Assembly: GCA_023846275.1 (NCBI GenBank)
Contig: JAIUJO010000082.1
Location: 1,058,266-1,122,265 of the forward strand
From: Vanilla planifolia
Taxonomy: Eukaryota > Streptophyta > Magnoliopsida > Asparagales > Orchidaceae
Length of the DNA: 64,000 nucleotides
Direction: 5' to 3'
The first letter of the stretch is position 1. Each line of letters starts with the position of its first letter. A program made the position numbers and the translations under genes. Positions 1-14,170 of this stretch are shown one piece after another. Below the pieces are notes generated by a model. That model saw only the letters and a program-made list of their open reading frames with translations, searched no databases and was not told the origin of the DNA.

Positions 1-1190
1 ATTTAGTTATACTAATATGAAAAGATATTTGTCCACTCCTAGATGCATCTCGTAGTCCTCTACCTACTTAAATATTTTTTTTGTATTTCAAAATGTTTTA
101 TTTTGTAAGTTTTTTATAAGAACATTTACTTTATATTTATTTAACAATTAAGGATGTTACAATCAATCTTCTAAATATCTTAGAATGTAGCTTTCCTGTA
201 AACTTTATCTCATTTCTTTTAAATTTTTTCAATGATTTGGCTACGATACTATCAAACTCTATTTACTTGTTGTGACCTTTACATACCATTGATTTAGTTA
301 TATTATATATATTTAATATATTAAATTTTATCTTTGTAATATATTCAATTAAAATTAAAGTAAAATTTTATTATTTATTTTTTATTCAGCATTATTAATT
401 CACTTTAATTCCAAATGAGATTCAACTGACTCAAAATAAATGTCATTTGACTCATCTTAATGAGCTCTATCTTCTTAGATATTCATTTTTATAATTTTAA
501 ATATTTTCTTTTCAATTGTCTTGCCAAACTTTACAAAACGTTGATTAATAATAGATTTGCCAAAGAAGGAGATTATAGACAATCTTCTTGGTATCTTAGA
601 ATGCAACATTCTCATGTAATTTATCTTATTAAAGAAAATGTTTTGCATTGAATTTGTTATACAACAATGAAAATGAAACTCTTCTCCCATGTGGCATTTA
701 CATTATTTTGATTTAGTTATAATTCATTAATTCAACTTATTTTAGTTTAGCTTACAAAATTATTTACTTAATATGAAAATAATAATTTTTAAAAATTTGC
801 ATATTTTTTAAATTTTTTAAATTTTTTAATTTGTAAGAATTTTAAAGGTGGTCAAATTGTATTAAAACAATTGTTCTTAGATTATTGAGCTCTATAAAAA
901 AGACATTCATTCTATATTTTAAATATTTTTTCCTATTTTTTTCAAAATAACGATTAGTTTTGATTCAATCTTTGTTTTATTGTAGAGTTAGAAACACTCC
1001 ATCTCTTTAATATTTTCGAATGCCATGATCAAATAGACTTTATTGTAATTCTGAAAATTGTTTTTTGTTTTACTATTTAAATAAGGTCTATTTATTTTAT
1101 TTAAATTTTTAATATATTTTTTCTTAAAGTTAAAGAAAAAATTCTTTATTGTTTGTACATATTTTTCGTTGTAAATTAAGGCTTCCAACA
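1..1190 (+). repeat. Segmental duplicate, left copy (partner at 31,832)
   Basis: This 1.2 kb, about three satellite monomers, matches 31,832-33,030 nearly base for base at an offset of about 31,831. Aligned by eye, roughly 85% of positions agree, well above the 60-65% seen between ordinary monomers. Shared landmarks include a TATATATATTTAATATATTA run at 302 and 32,133, and the AAGGCTTCCA box near 1,180 and 33,022. The left end lies outside the window. At the right end this copy continues as normal satellite, while the partner runs into a foreign island. Confidence 0.8.
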
Positions 1191-3648
1191 AATATCTAAT
1201 TGAGAAGAAAAAAGTGTTTTTAGACTTATCTTATTGAGCTCCATATAATCAAATATTTTTTTATATTACAATTCTTTCTTTGATTTTGTCATTTTTTATT
1301 AGTCATTTTGATTCATAACTTATTTGGCAATCGAGGATGTTACGTTTGTTATCCTTAATATCATTAAAAAAAACTTACCTAAAAAAACATATCTCATTTC
1401 TTCTAATTTTTTATTTGAATTGGTCACGTAGTTGTTAACTTTAAATCTTCTATCTCATTGCTTCAATATAACTCAATTTAGACATAATTAATATTTTCTT
1501 AATATTAACATAACAATTTGTTCTTTTTTATTCTTATTTATTTTTCATAGTTCATGCTAATGACGATGAAAAAAATGTTATTAGGTTAATCTTGATGAGC
1601 TCTTTTGCATTAAAAAATGATTTTAATATTTTTAAATATTTTATTTTTGAAGGTTTTAAGGCATTTTACTAGACTTTGTAATTCATACTAGATTTGTTAA
1701 TCAAGGATATTACATTTTGTCTCCTTAATATTTTAAAGTTTAATTAGCTATTATGTAACCCTAACTTTTATCTTGTGTACTATTCACATTTTTTAGTTAC
1801 ATTATATTACTTTAATTTATGTTAATTCAACTTTAATATTTATATATCGATTTTATTTCATAATAATAATAATTTTTTTGTACTTTTTATTTTGCGATTC
1901 ATAGAAATTATAATTAACGTCTTATGAACATGAAACAAACATTTATTTGATGCTAATAATGAGTTCTATCTAGCAAAACATAATTTTATAGTTTTTAAAA
2001 TATTTTATTTAGTATGGTTTATCATGCTCTACAAGATATTCTTATTTGTATATGATTTAAAAATGAAAGATGTTACACCCAATCTACTTAGTAGATTTGT
2101 ATGGCTTTTGCCATGTTTGATATAATTTTATATCATACTTTCAAAAAAAAATCTGCTTAGTAGATTGAAATACAATAGTATTGTATAATTTATCTGCTTT
2201 ACTCAAACTTTTCTTTTTCATTTTGATATATTACATTTAATGTGTAATTCCCGTCTTATGTGCACTTTTCATTGATTTGATGTTTTGCTATTACATTGCT
2301 TTAACTGATCTTAAATTAAATTTTTGCATATTATTAGTATTATTATTTCTCATTTAATTTATTAATTCATATTAATTCCAAAAGAGGTCTAATCATGAAG
2401 AAAGAAATGTCATTAGCCTAATTTCTACTTGCTGTACTTAACTTAATATTTGTTCTTATATTTTGAAATTTTTTATTTTTTAAGGTTTATGACACAATAT
2501 AAGACATTTTTATTTGTACCAACTTGATGATTGAAGTTGTTATACTCTATCTCTTTAGTACCTCAAAATGTCGCTTTCCAAAATACTTTCTCTTTTGTTA
2601 AAAGTTTCGGCTTTGATTTTGTAATTTAGCTATGATACTCTAATTCTCTTCTCTTATGGCTTATAAATTATTTTTATTTTCATAAACTATAAATCTTCAA
2701 TTTATCTCGTTTTAACTTTAGTGTATATTTTCTTCATGTTTAAATGAAATTATATTATTATTTATGCTAAATTTCATCTCTAATAAATAATAAAAAAATA
2801 ATGTAAAATCAAGATGAAATAAACATCATTTGACTCATTTAGAAAAGTTATATTCAATAAAAATTCATTTTTTACATTTTAAATTATTTTATTTTTTTTA
2901 GGATTTAGCATACTCTATGAGGTATTCTAATTCAAATCTAATTTCATGCTAAAAAGATGTGACATTGAGTCCCTTTAGTATCTTATAATCTATTTTCCCA
3001 TTAAATTTATGATATTTCTTTAACTTTTTTTCCTTTTATTTAGCTATATTTTTATTAAAATCTAATGCGATACTTATGTGACAACATATTAAATATTTCC
3101 TTTTGTAATAAAAATTATTTTTTTAATTTTACACCACTTTGAGAGTTATTTGATGTTGTACCTAATTTGATGATTAAGGACATTATGATCAATTTTGTTA
3201 TATTTTTATGAAACTCTAATTTCTCTCTTTATGACCTTTACGTCGTTTTTGCTTTGTTACATTTCATTGGATAAATTTTTGCCACTTATGCTTTTTTAAA
3301 ATTGTAATATATAATAATCTCAAATATGATCTAGTTGAGATCAAACAAATATCGTTTCAATGGTACATGATTTAACAATGCACTATGCTATGCTTGAACC
3401 CTTTTGTATCATTGAATGTAAAATTCTCACAAAATTTTTCTCCTCCCATGCTTCCTTTAACTTTCTTTAATTTGGATATTTTTCATGGCCAAAATTCATG
3501 TGATTTAAGCTTTAATACATTTTCACTTTAATATTAAAAAAATTATTTATTCTTATTTATGCTAATTTTTTTACTAATTCTTTGTAATTCCAAACGTATT
3601 CCAATCTCGATAAAACAGACATTGTTGGACTCATTGAGATAAGCTTTG

Positions 3649-3665
3649 TATATATATATATATAT
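3649..3665. repeat. Short (TA)n microsatellite
   Basis: An uninterrupted TA dinucleotide run of about 17 bp lies inside a satellite monomer, just after its GAGATAAGCTTTG box. It is most simply a slippage product in AT-rich DNA. Confidence 0.8.
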
Positions 3666-5274
3666 TAAGTACTCATTTTTTTGTTTTTTAAATGTAAACT
3701 CAATCTCCTTAGTAACGCTGGATGCAGATATTTTCTGTCAAATATCTCGCTTCATTTTTTGTTTGATTTGGTTTATTTATATTATAGTTCATCAATCTAT
3801 CCTATTTTTATTTTAATATATTGTCAGCTAATATTATTGTTATTATTTATTCATAATTTCTTTGTTAATCACAAAAATTCCAAACTTCGTATGATCGAGA
3901 TAAAAAAAGATCTTTGGACTCATCTCAATGATCTTTATCCTTGTAAATAATTAATTTAATGTTATTAATTATTCTAATTTCTACATTTTTATGACACTTT
4001 GAAAGATATTTTGAATCATAGTACATCTAATTATCGAGGGTGTTATAGTTGCTCTCCTTAGTGTCTAAGAATGAAAAATTTTAATTGAATTTATCATATT
4101 TCTTCAAATGTTTTTCTTTGATTTTGTTACGCTACATACTAACTCTACGACTCCTTATTGGTGACTTTTATATTGTTTAGATTTGGTTATATTTGATTAG
4201 TTAGGATTTCACTTCGACTGTAATATATGCTTACTTCAATATTGAAGTAGGTGTTTATCATTATTTATAACTATTTTCTTTAGTAATTCTTAATAATGCA
4301 AAACCAGCATATGACTGAGTTAGAACAAATGCCATTGGATTAGTCACAAAGTGCTTTGAATAATTAAATATTAATTTTTATATTTTCTTGAATAGTTTAT
4401 TTTCTAGGATTTTGCATGTTTTGATACATTTTTAATCATACCTCATTCGATGATCTACATTATTGCATAGGATCTCCTTAGTTTCTTGGAATTCAACTTT
4501 TTTTGTTATTTATCTCAATTTCTAATATTTTTTATTTTATTTTGTTATATTACATCAAAACTTTAATTCTCCTCTTAATTGAAGTTGAGATCATTGCAAT
4601 TTTGTTATATTATATTTTTAAATTAGTGTCATTTTAGGTTTAATATATATCAATTATTATAAAAATGATAATTTAAAATTTTTTCTTGTTAAATTTTTTT
4701 GGTAGTTGAAAATATTTTCAAATAAGGTAGATTGAGATAAAATAAATGTTGCTTGACTTGAATCGTTGAGCTTTACCTAACTAATATTTTTTTGTATTTT
4801 TAAATATCTTTTTTCTATGGTTTAGTAGTACTTTATGAGGCATTTTTATTCATATTTGATTTCATGATCAAACATGTATGAGTAGATTTCAACAGTATCT
4901 TGTATTGTAGCATTGCCACATAATTTATCTAATTTTTTCAAATCTTTCACTTTGATATGGTTAGATTACAATGAAACTGAAAATCTCCAATAGTAGAACG
5001 TTTACATGTCCTTAATTTAGTTATATTATATTTCTTAAATTAATCTTATTTAAATTTTAATATATATCTACTTTATATTAAAATAATAATTTTAATTTTT
5101 TTTCTTTTCTTGCTCCTGTAATTTAAAGAATTGACCAATTAGAGCACCCTCGACAAGCTCTATTCAATTAAATATTGATTTTTTAAACTTTGTTTTTTAT
5201 GATTATGGCATATTTCATTAGATATTTTCATTTGTAACTAATTTGATTATATGTGTTTGCCCTTGCTATCTTCT

Positions 5275-8180
5275 TATTGGTATAAGTTCATTCTAAGTCT
5301 ATAGGCTTCACATATACTATTATTAATGACCCTAAAATGTTTCAACTTAGCCAAAATGGGCACCCAACTATTTCAAGATAAGCCTTAAGACAAATGGCAT
5401 GTTAAAACTTGGAAGTTTTTTAAAAAAATTACATAAACGAAAACATAGATATTTATATCATGCAAATGGTGTATGAACTAATGAAAAAGACATTTATATT
5501 AAAAAGTAAATGCTAGAGCATCCATGAGAGATAAGAAAATTATTGGATAATCAAACATAATAATCATATTATTGGGAATAGCACATATGAAATTAGAAAA
5601 ATTATTAAAACAACAAATATTAAATGAAGTTATAGAAAAACTAATGATTACCTTTGGAAAATATCTCAATGATAGAAACAAATATTAAAGAAACCAATAT
5701 CAAAGAAACGAACATTGAAAAAACCAAAGTAAATTTGTGACTTAACGAGCATGTCTAACTCAAAAGAAATAATGAGCAAAGAAAAAAATTATATTACGAA
5801 ATATAACTATCTAAGTAATTGGGTAAATGACTATAGGGAAAAAAAATAAAAGCCATGAAGTATTAGTTTATGCTAAAACATATAGAATTTTAGAGATAAA
5901 AAAATAAATGTAATTTTTAAAAAAATAATATTTACCAAATTAAAAATTGAAAAGAGATGAATAATTATTGGAGCATTACAATGAACTAGAAGTTGGCTAC
6001 AAAAATGTAAACAATAAAGATTACTTAGAATTTTTTCCCCCTAAAGATACACCAAAAAATCATAAAAAAGGAATTTTTATCAATTTATAAATGCCTTATT
6101 AAGGCATTAGTTATAGGATACACAGAGAAAGGTTATGTACAAAAAGTCTAGTGGTGTTACTAAATTATAATAAAAATAAAATTAGATGGAGTTTATTAGA
6201 AGTTTAGAATTGCAAATGAATGATAGAAGAAAAATCAATTATTGAACAAAATATTATGTCATTCATTCTGCAAAATCTAAAAATATATAAAAATAGCCAT
6301 AAAACTAGAGGATATGATACAAATGAAAGCAATCTCCTTTTTTGCAAATGCTCTATTTGTAAATTATCAAACTCGTTAAACATTATATATAAGATACATG
6401 AACTAGAAATTATTAAATTCTCAGCATCATATATCATCAAAATTATCAACTCAAAAGTTGTATCTAGCGACCAAATTTAAGGAATAGAATGGGATACCTT
6501 CTTAGTACAGCCAACCCAAACATGTATGCCTAACTAGGCAAGCTATTTTACTGATAACAATGAGAGAGTTAGCTGTAGATTTTCCAATCACTAAGCTACT
6601 CTGCAAGGAGAAGCATCAAAAGATAATTAATTTTTTAGACTCAGGAGATCAAACTCCTTATTCCATTCAATAATTTTAATATTAACAATTATAGGAGTTA
6701 AACGTAGTTGTTTGTGATAAAAATCTTAAAACATACACTTTGATCGAACCCTCTCCTTCAAGCTCTCTTTGAACAACTACTTCAACCTTTTCTAAGACAA
6801 AAATTTGATGAATTACACTTCTTAAAGATCAATATATTACATGATGGTAGTATGACAACAAATATTATTGGAACTTACTTAAAAGTTGCTTCAAGTAGCA
6901 AAAGACAAACAAGCCTATCAAGCACAACACAACTGACATCATTTGGAGTAGAAACAAATTTTTTGATATTGCCAAGTTGAATTGAAATGTGAGAAAAAGT
7001 GGTAACATAGAAGACAACGGTGAAGGAGAAACAATAAATACACTAAACCAATTTGTTAAGACAGAAAGCAAAATGAGTACTTAATAGTTGGAAATAATAA
7101 TATTCTCAAGATTTTGAGCAAATGTTACATCTACAAAATAATTTTGAATATGGAACTAGTAGAATTTAAAAAATCACCTTAGTCATAGACTCTAGTCAAG
7201 AACATACATTTTTGTAGGATGAGGCTGTGCAAGATTTAGAATGATTAGTAAATATTAGTTTAAATGATATAGGAAATTTTAATCAAAATTATTCAAAACT
7301 ATCCACAAAAATGGTAGAAGTTTTATGGATGTCACATTAGGTGATTAATATTACAAAAGGTTTGGTTGTAGTAATAAGATTATGATACTAACATACTATA
7401 GTGCTAGTTGATGTAGAAAATAATGGAGCAAATGTTATAAAAAAATTTCAACCTAGGAGAAATTAAGTAGAGTGGTCCAAAACTTATAAACCTGTAAGGA
7501 AAAATATAGGTGCTTTATTTTTGAAGAAATAAGTCATTTTGTCAATCAATGCTAAAATAAGAACATAGAATAAGAGTGATTAAACATGAACATAGAATTA
7601 GATATTGAAGAATAATTTGATATTTTAAGCTTAGTCAAAATTTAATCAAAATGAGATAGTGATATTATAGTCATTTAGATGAGGAAATTGAACTAAATGA
7701 TATAAACGTAGAGTTTTTAGATATAAATGTGGAAAACCAATGGAATTCAGAATAAGAAACCAAAAATCTCCTAAAAACTTATAAAATTAAAAAGTTAAAG
7801 TAAAATATGATCATGAGTTTGATGATTCTTTAATAACCACTAAACAAAAGTGTGAAGAATGTAGAAAATATCAGCAAAAAATCACATACCAATACGTAAG
7901 AAGTTTAATTAGGAGTTATCGAGCTTTTATGCTGAACGATTTGGATGTAATATGATAAAAGAACTTGAAGGCCATTATAATAACTTAAAAATAAATTTAA
8001 AATTAAAGATGAAGGTATATCTTGAAACCATCAAACAACTACATGTTAGAATAAAACTTTTTAAGTTAGAGCTATCACAATATATGAAAAAAAGAAAAAC
8101 ACTAATTAAAAATAATAATTCTTTAGAAATAGAAGAGTTATTGAACTATTTAGAACTATAATCAATTTATAGTTACACAA
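5275..8180. other. Non-satellite AT-rich island 1, unrecognised
   Basis: The satellite boxes stop near 5,260 and resume in opposite orientation near 8,180. The 2.9 kb between is A-rich on the plus strand and matches nothing recognised here. Two longer open stretches are visible on the plus strand: 6,220-6,480 (86 codons, with a C-x-C-x2-C cluster near its middle) and 7,952-8,161 (69 codons, rich in Lys, Leu and Glu, coiled-coil-like). Several shorter plus-strand stretches around 7,200-7,900 also look less random than the satellite, so this may be a badly decayed coding element that inserted into the array. Family is unknown and no terminal repeats were seen. It may equally be non-coding filler whose A-richness makes open frames likely. 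Confidence 0.45.
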
Positions 8181-11100
8181 GAATATAATAAAATTTAAAA
8201 AATAAATGTAAGAAAATGAAATAAATTATAAAATAATATTACATTATAAGATATAACAAAGATTAAGTATAATATGCTTGATCATCAAATAGGTATGAAT
8301 CAAAATGACTAAAAATCATAACCCTAGAAAGCAAAATATCTAAAAATATAAAAAATGTATTTTAATTAGATTGAACTTTGAGCGTAGATCAATGAAGTTT
8401 GTTTACTCTTGATAAAACCATTTTTCAATTACTATGAATTAATATAACAAGCATAGATAATAATATTTTTTTTAAATTAATTAAATTTATAAAAACCACA
8501 AATAGGATAAATTGAAGCAATGTAATATATCCTAATCAAAGCAATGTAAATGTTACAAGAGATGTGAATTATAATTTCATAATAATATAATCAAATAAAA
8601 ATAAACTTTTTTTATGAGATGTGCTAATTTTTTATGAAATTTGCATTCCTACGAACTAAGGAGCTCGAGTATAACGACCTAAAATGTCAAAAAAGCTAAG
8701 AATGGACATATCTAATAAAATGCACCAAATCCTTTAAAAAACTATGTAAACATAGAAATCATAATTTAATTCAATAAAACTTATTTAATTAGTCCAAAAA
8801 CATTTCTTTCATATTCTTTGAACCTTATTCGAACATACCATGAACTTCCAAACTAATTTTGCATAAATTAAAAAATTATTATTTTACCATTAAGAAAAAA
8901 TAATATTAAATTTTGAATTGAATAAATTGAATCAATGTAATATAATAGACAAAAGTGATGTATAAGTTATCCTAGAGAACATTTATAGTTTTAATGTATT
9001 GAAATCAATTTAAACAATTTAGATACAAGGCATATGTTGTATAATCAGATAGAATTTCAAGATGCTAAGGTGCTTCAGTATAACATCTTTGATCATTAAA
9101 TCATATACAGGTTGAAATATCTCATAAAACATATCAAAATGCTAAAAAATAAAATACCTTAAACTATGAAAATCACTTTCTAATTGAATGGACCTCTGCA
9201 TGATAAGTATAACAACATTTGTTTCATCTCAATTGGAAAAAACTTCAAAAATTGCTAAAAATTACGAAAGGAAATAAGCATAAAAAATATTGATTTTATA
9301 ATAAGGAAATATAGAAGAAAGATTGAATTTGATAAAGTAAAGCTCTAAAATACGACCAAAAGAAATCAATATAATGGCCACAAAAGAGCAAAATTTGAGT
9401 TAAAATGTAAAATAAAAAAATCAAGCGATACATTTGTCGAAAAAAAAATAATTATCTAAGAAAGTTGAAATCAAAGATGCATTATAGATCGAGTGTAAAC
9501 TCATATATCATTAAAGATTGCAAAAATAAAAATTTCCAATAATGTGAAGAAAATAGTTAAAAAGAAAATATTCCAAAAAATAATGATCAATACTAAATAA
9601 CATAAAGTAGCTTGTGTTACCTTTGTAAATAATCATAACTAATAATAATTTTTTTAATATTCATCAAATATATATTAAAGATGAAAAGGCATATATTGTT
9701 TTAAAATAATATAACCAAATCAAAGCACAAAGTTCATAGTAGAGTAAACACATAGTTACATTGTAATATGACCAAAAAAAATAAAAAGACTAAAAAAATG
9801 AGATACATTTTATTAGAAAAATATTTGAGGAAATTAGACATATGTATTGTTAAAGATGCATTCTATTATACTAAAGAGATTGAGAGTAGCATTCTTGAAC
9901 ATAAAATCAAGTATCAATAAAAATATCTTGTAAAGTGTGTCAAATACCTAAAAAAGTAAATTATTTAAAAATATAAAAAATAAATATTCAACATGATAGA
10001 GCACATTAAAACATGTTCATCAACATTAGTATTATTTTCATTCTACCTCATTTTGAATTATTAAAAATTAGAAAATTAGAAAAGCATAAAAAATTATAAA
10101 TTAGTACTTGAATATTTACAAAACATTTAAGAAGGCTAAGTTAAGAAAAATTAATGCAACCTGATATAACAAAATTTTAGCAATTTTAAGATCTTATGAG
10201 ACAAGAATTAGGGCAAGATAGTAATACAATGAAATCAATGTCCAAAAGTATAAGAAATCAAATTAATTATATGAGAGTTTCATTTTAAGACTCTTAAAAG
10301 ATCAAGTACAATATCCCTAATCATTGAATTATGTACAAATAGAAATATCTTTTTAATAATGTAAATATAATACTAAAGTTTCAAAAATATTGAAAAAATG
10401 TTTGACTAAATCGACCTTATTGAGATAAGTCCAACTAATTTGTTTCACTTAGAACTAACCTCATTTTGAATAATTATAAATTATCAAAGAAAAAAATCCT
10501 AAGTAACAATGACTTATTATTAATATTAAGAAAATATATATTGAAGTTGAAATGATATAAATAGAAGCAATATGATATAATCAATTCAAAACAATGCAAA
10601 AGTCACATGAGAGGAGATTTAGAGTTACATAACAATATATTCTTGCAAAAGTTGAAAATATGAAGACAGGATATAAATTGTATTGGAAAGTTGTATTCTT
10701 AGTTAATAAATAGATGAACCATAACATCATCGATCATGAAATTTGGTTCAAATAAAAAAGTCTCATAAATGGATCCAAAACTTTTAGATAATTAAATATT
10801 TAAAATTTCAAAAATAAACATTTAATTAGATAGAGAACTTTCAGGTTAGTTCAACAATGATTTCTTTTTCTTGATTAGACCCCTTTTTAAATTTTTTTTA
10901 ATTAACATTGTAAATAATGATAATTAAAAAAGTTATAATTTTAAAATTAAGAAAATATAAATTAAATCTAAAATTATATAAATTAAAGCAATTTAACTTA
11001 TCCATATTAAAATAATATAAAGCTCACAAGAGAGGCGACTAAGAGTTTTGTAATAATATTACCAAAAAAGTTTTAGAAAATCAGATGAGTTCTATTGGAA

Positions 11101-14100
11101 ATTTGAATTCTAAAACACTAAGGGGATCAAGTGTAACATCCTTAAACAACAAACAATTTACAAATAAAAACTTCTTATAATGCATGCAAAACCATTAAAA
11201 TTAAAAAAGATTGTAAAAGTATGCATAAATAATGTCAAAGTCCTACATATGTGTTAAGAAAACGTATATTAAATGCAAAATTAGATCAATTAAAGTAATG
11301 CAAAATCACCAAATTAAAGTCGTGTAAATGTTAAAAAATGTGATAAATTATACATGAAAGTTGCATTCTAAGTTACTAAAGTGATTGATTGTAACCTTCT
11401 TGATTATCAAATCTTATATTAACTCTATTATCTCTTTAAACATGTCACAATTGTCAAATATAAAATATTTTAGAAATGTAAATATGAATATTTAATTTGA
11501 TAGATCTTATTGAGAAGAGTTTAATGATTTTTGTTTTACTTCTGTCAAACCTTCTTTTGAATTACTTGTGAATAACAAAAACCTAAGATAAAAAATAATA
11601 AATTATTATTTTAATAATAGTTCCATATATGTTGATTTAAATATGGTAGAGTTTAACATGAATATTCTAATGTTGTCTGTTTCATCTTAGTCAGTTGTTG
11701 TCTTGTATTACTATGAATTATTGAAATAAATAAGCTTAAATCGTAATAAATTTATCTTTTATATTAATTAAATATGTACTGAATTGAAATAAGATTAATT
11801 GAATATGAAGTATTGTATAAAAAACAATATCATAGAAATATAAATGTCGCACAAGTGGAAAATTATAGTTTCATAATAAATAATAAGATTAATGTGAAAC
11901 ATCGAAAGAAATAAGGCAAATGGTTTAGGAAATTTACATTTCGTGGTATTAAAGACGTCATGTGTAATATACTCAATAATCAAATAATGTACAAATCAAA
12001 ATGCATCATAAACTATGCCAAAATAATAGAAAATAAAAAAATTAAATTATAAAAGTGAACATTTATTGGATATTGCTCAATGAGATGAATAAAATGATGT
12101 TTGTTTTATCTTGATTGGAGCATTTTTATGTTACCAAGAATTATCAAAATTAAATAGATGTAAATAAAAATTAATTATTCTTTAAATGTTATGTAAATTT
12201 TTGTTAAAGTTGAAATAAGATAAATTACAAAAAAGTAAGAAAATCAAATAAAATTCTTGTGAGGGGTAGATAAAAGAAAAATAAGAGCTACATACCATTA
12301 TAGCAAAATCAAAGGAAAATATTTGAGAAAATTAAATGTTTCCATGGTAATGTTGCATTGCATGATACAAAAGACTTCAAGCATGACAACCTCAGTCACC
12401 AAACATGGTACGAATAAATATGTCTTAAAGTGTACGAATTGTATAGAAAATTAAATATTTAGAATTTTGAGAAATAAATGTCTTATTTTGTGGTGGTCAC
12501 GAGGCATGTCGAATGATGTTAGTGTCATCTTGATCAATCCTCACACAAAAGAAGAATTAGTGTGAAAATTAGAATAACCAAATCAAAGCAATGAGTTTTA
12601 AGAAATGAGTTTAACAATTTGGAATATGTTCATTCAAAGATTCTATAGATATCAAGCGTAATGTCTTCATTCGTCAAATCAAGAACAAATATAATTTTCT
12701 CAAAAAGCTTGCTTAAAAAAAATAAAAAATAATAAGTAAAAAATATTCAAATGAATATTTAATTAAATGTAGCTCATTCAGATAATTCAAATAATATTGT
12801 CACCTTAATTAGACCATCTTTTTGTGTAATTTTTAATTATAAAAATAAACAAGCATAGACAATAATAAACTATTTTTTTAAATATTAAGAAAACATATAT
12901 TAAAGCTAATATAATATAACCAAACCAAGATAATGTAAAGGTCACATAAGAGGAGATTCTTTATCACACAGCAATATAACTTAACAAATATGAGAATATG
13001 AAAAAATGTGATAAATTTAACGAGAACGTTGACGCCAACTGAGGTGATCAATGACAAAATCCACAATTATAAAACCATGTCTGATTCAAAATGCCATATA
13101 AAGAAAGCCAAAACCCAAAAAAAATTTAAAATTACTAAATAAATATTAATATTATATATATTTAAGCACAAATATGATGAATTGAAATAATACAATGTAG
13201 CCATATCAAAATGATGTAACACCCTAAAAATTTGCATTCTGATATATTAAAAGAAACATATGTAACACCTTGAAATATCAAATTATGTTAGGATTGAACT
13301 ATTCGATAAAAACATGCCAAATCCCTATAAAATAAAATATTTTAATATAAAAAAATACATATTAAAACTTTTGTAGCTCACTTAGATGACTAAAAAAGAT
13401 GTTTGTTTCATCTTGATTACACCTCATTTATAATTACTCCAAATTGTCAAAGTAAACAACAATAAATAATAATAAATTATTTTTTAATGTTAAGAAATTA
13501 TATATTAAAGTAAATGAGATAAGTTGAAATAATGTACTATAACAAAGTTAAAGATATGCCATTATCACGTCAAAAAAGATTTAAAATTCCATAGAAATAT
13601 TGTATTACAATGAAACAAATTTGAGGAGACAAGATAAATTATATATGAAACTTGCATTCCATGATTCTATGGAATTGAAGGATAACGTCCTCGATAGTTA
13701 AATCTGCTACAAATCAAAATGTCATTTAATGCATGACTAATTTCTATAAAATAAAAAAATTTAATGAACATCTTTTTGAATAAACTTTAAAGAAGATAAT
13801 ATGAAGCAATATGTTATAAACAAATCAAAGTAATATTTAGATGACATGACAAAAGAATTAGAATTTAACAATTATATATCAAAAAATAAATAAATAATTT
13901 GAATAAATAAGATACATTTTGTGGGAAATTTGTACTGTAAGATAGTAAAATGAAGAATTATAGCAACCTCGATCCTAAAATTAGGTAAAAATAAATATAT
14001 CTTTTAATGAATCAAAAAATATAAGAAAATTTTATTTTGAAATATGAAAATAAATATTCTTTTAGATAAAGGCCATTACTTACAATCAAATGAGGTTTGT

Positions 14101-14170
14101 TTATTTTCTATCAATAAATGTTTTGAATTAATATTAAATAATAAATTAAAAAATAATAAATAATAATACT
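8180..14170 (-). repeat. Diverged ~420-bp satellite, inverted block B
   Basis: The same monomer appears here in reverse complement. Its anti-sense boxes are readable throughout: GATCATCAAATAGGTATGAAT at 8,279, GTCACATGAGAGGAGA at 10,601, GTCACATAAGAGGAGA at 12,942. Remnants of the GATCATCAAATTAGGTATGAA box occur near 8,279, 9,090, 10,320, 10,732, 11,402, 11,970, 12,390, 12,675, 13,280, 13,690 and 13,970, with fainter ones between. That implies about 15-16 monomers at about 375 bp average spacing. Divergence is as high as in the forward blocks, so the orientation change is probably old. The left edge abuts island 1; the right edge is a direct switch to forward monomers near 14,170. Confidence 0.8.

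Larger units (their letters stand above)
1..5260 (+). repeat. Diverged ~420-bp tandem satellite, forward block A
   Basis: This stretch is a head-to-tail array of a very diverged AT-rich monomer. Comparing copies across the window by eye gives a consensus of about 420 bp with these boxes in order: GGTTATATTAC, CTCATGTGACCTTTACAT, TAATATTAAAATAATAA, TAATTCCAAATGAGGT, GATGAAACAAATGTCATTGG, CTCATCTCGATGAGCTCTAT, GATGATCAAGGATGTTAC, TCTTGGAATGCAACTTTC. The CTCATC..GATGAGCTC box or its remnant recurs near 455, 886, 1,235, 1,596, 1,961, 2,431, 2,846, 3,640, 3,921, 4,350, 4,767 and 5,152, so spacing is about 290-470 bp and most copies carry deletions. Copies look only about 60-65% alike by eye. Short open frames here are by-products of low GC and are not called as genes. 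The array runs off the left edge of the window. Confidence 0.82.

Noticed and set aside
6204-6449. 81-codon minus-strand frame in island 1
   Set aside because: Overlaps the plus-strand frame at 6,220-6,480; there is no way to favour it and it reads as Ile/Phe/Leu.
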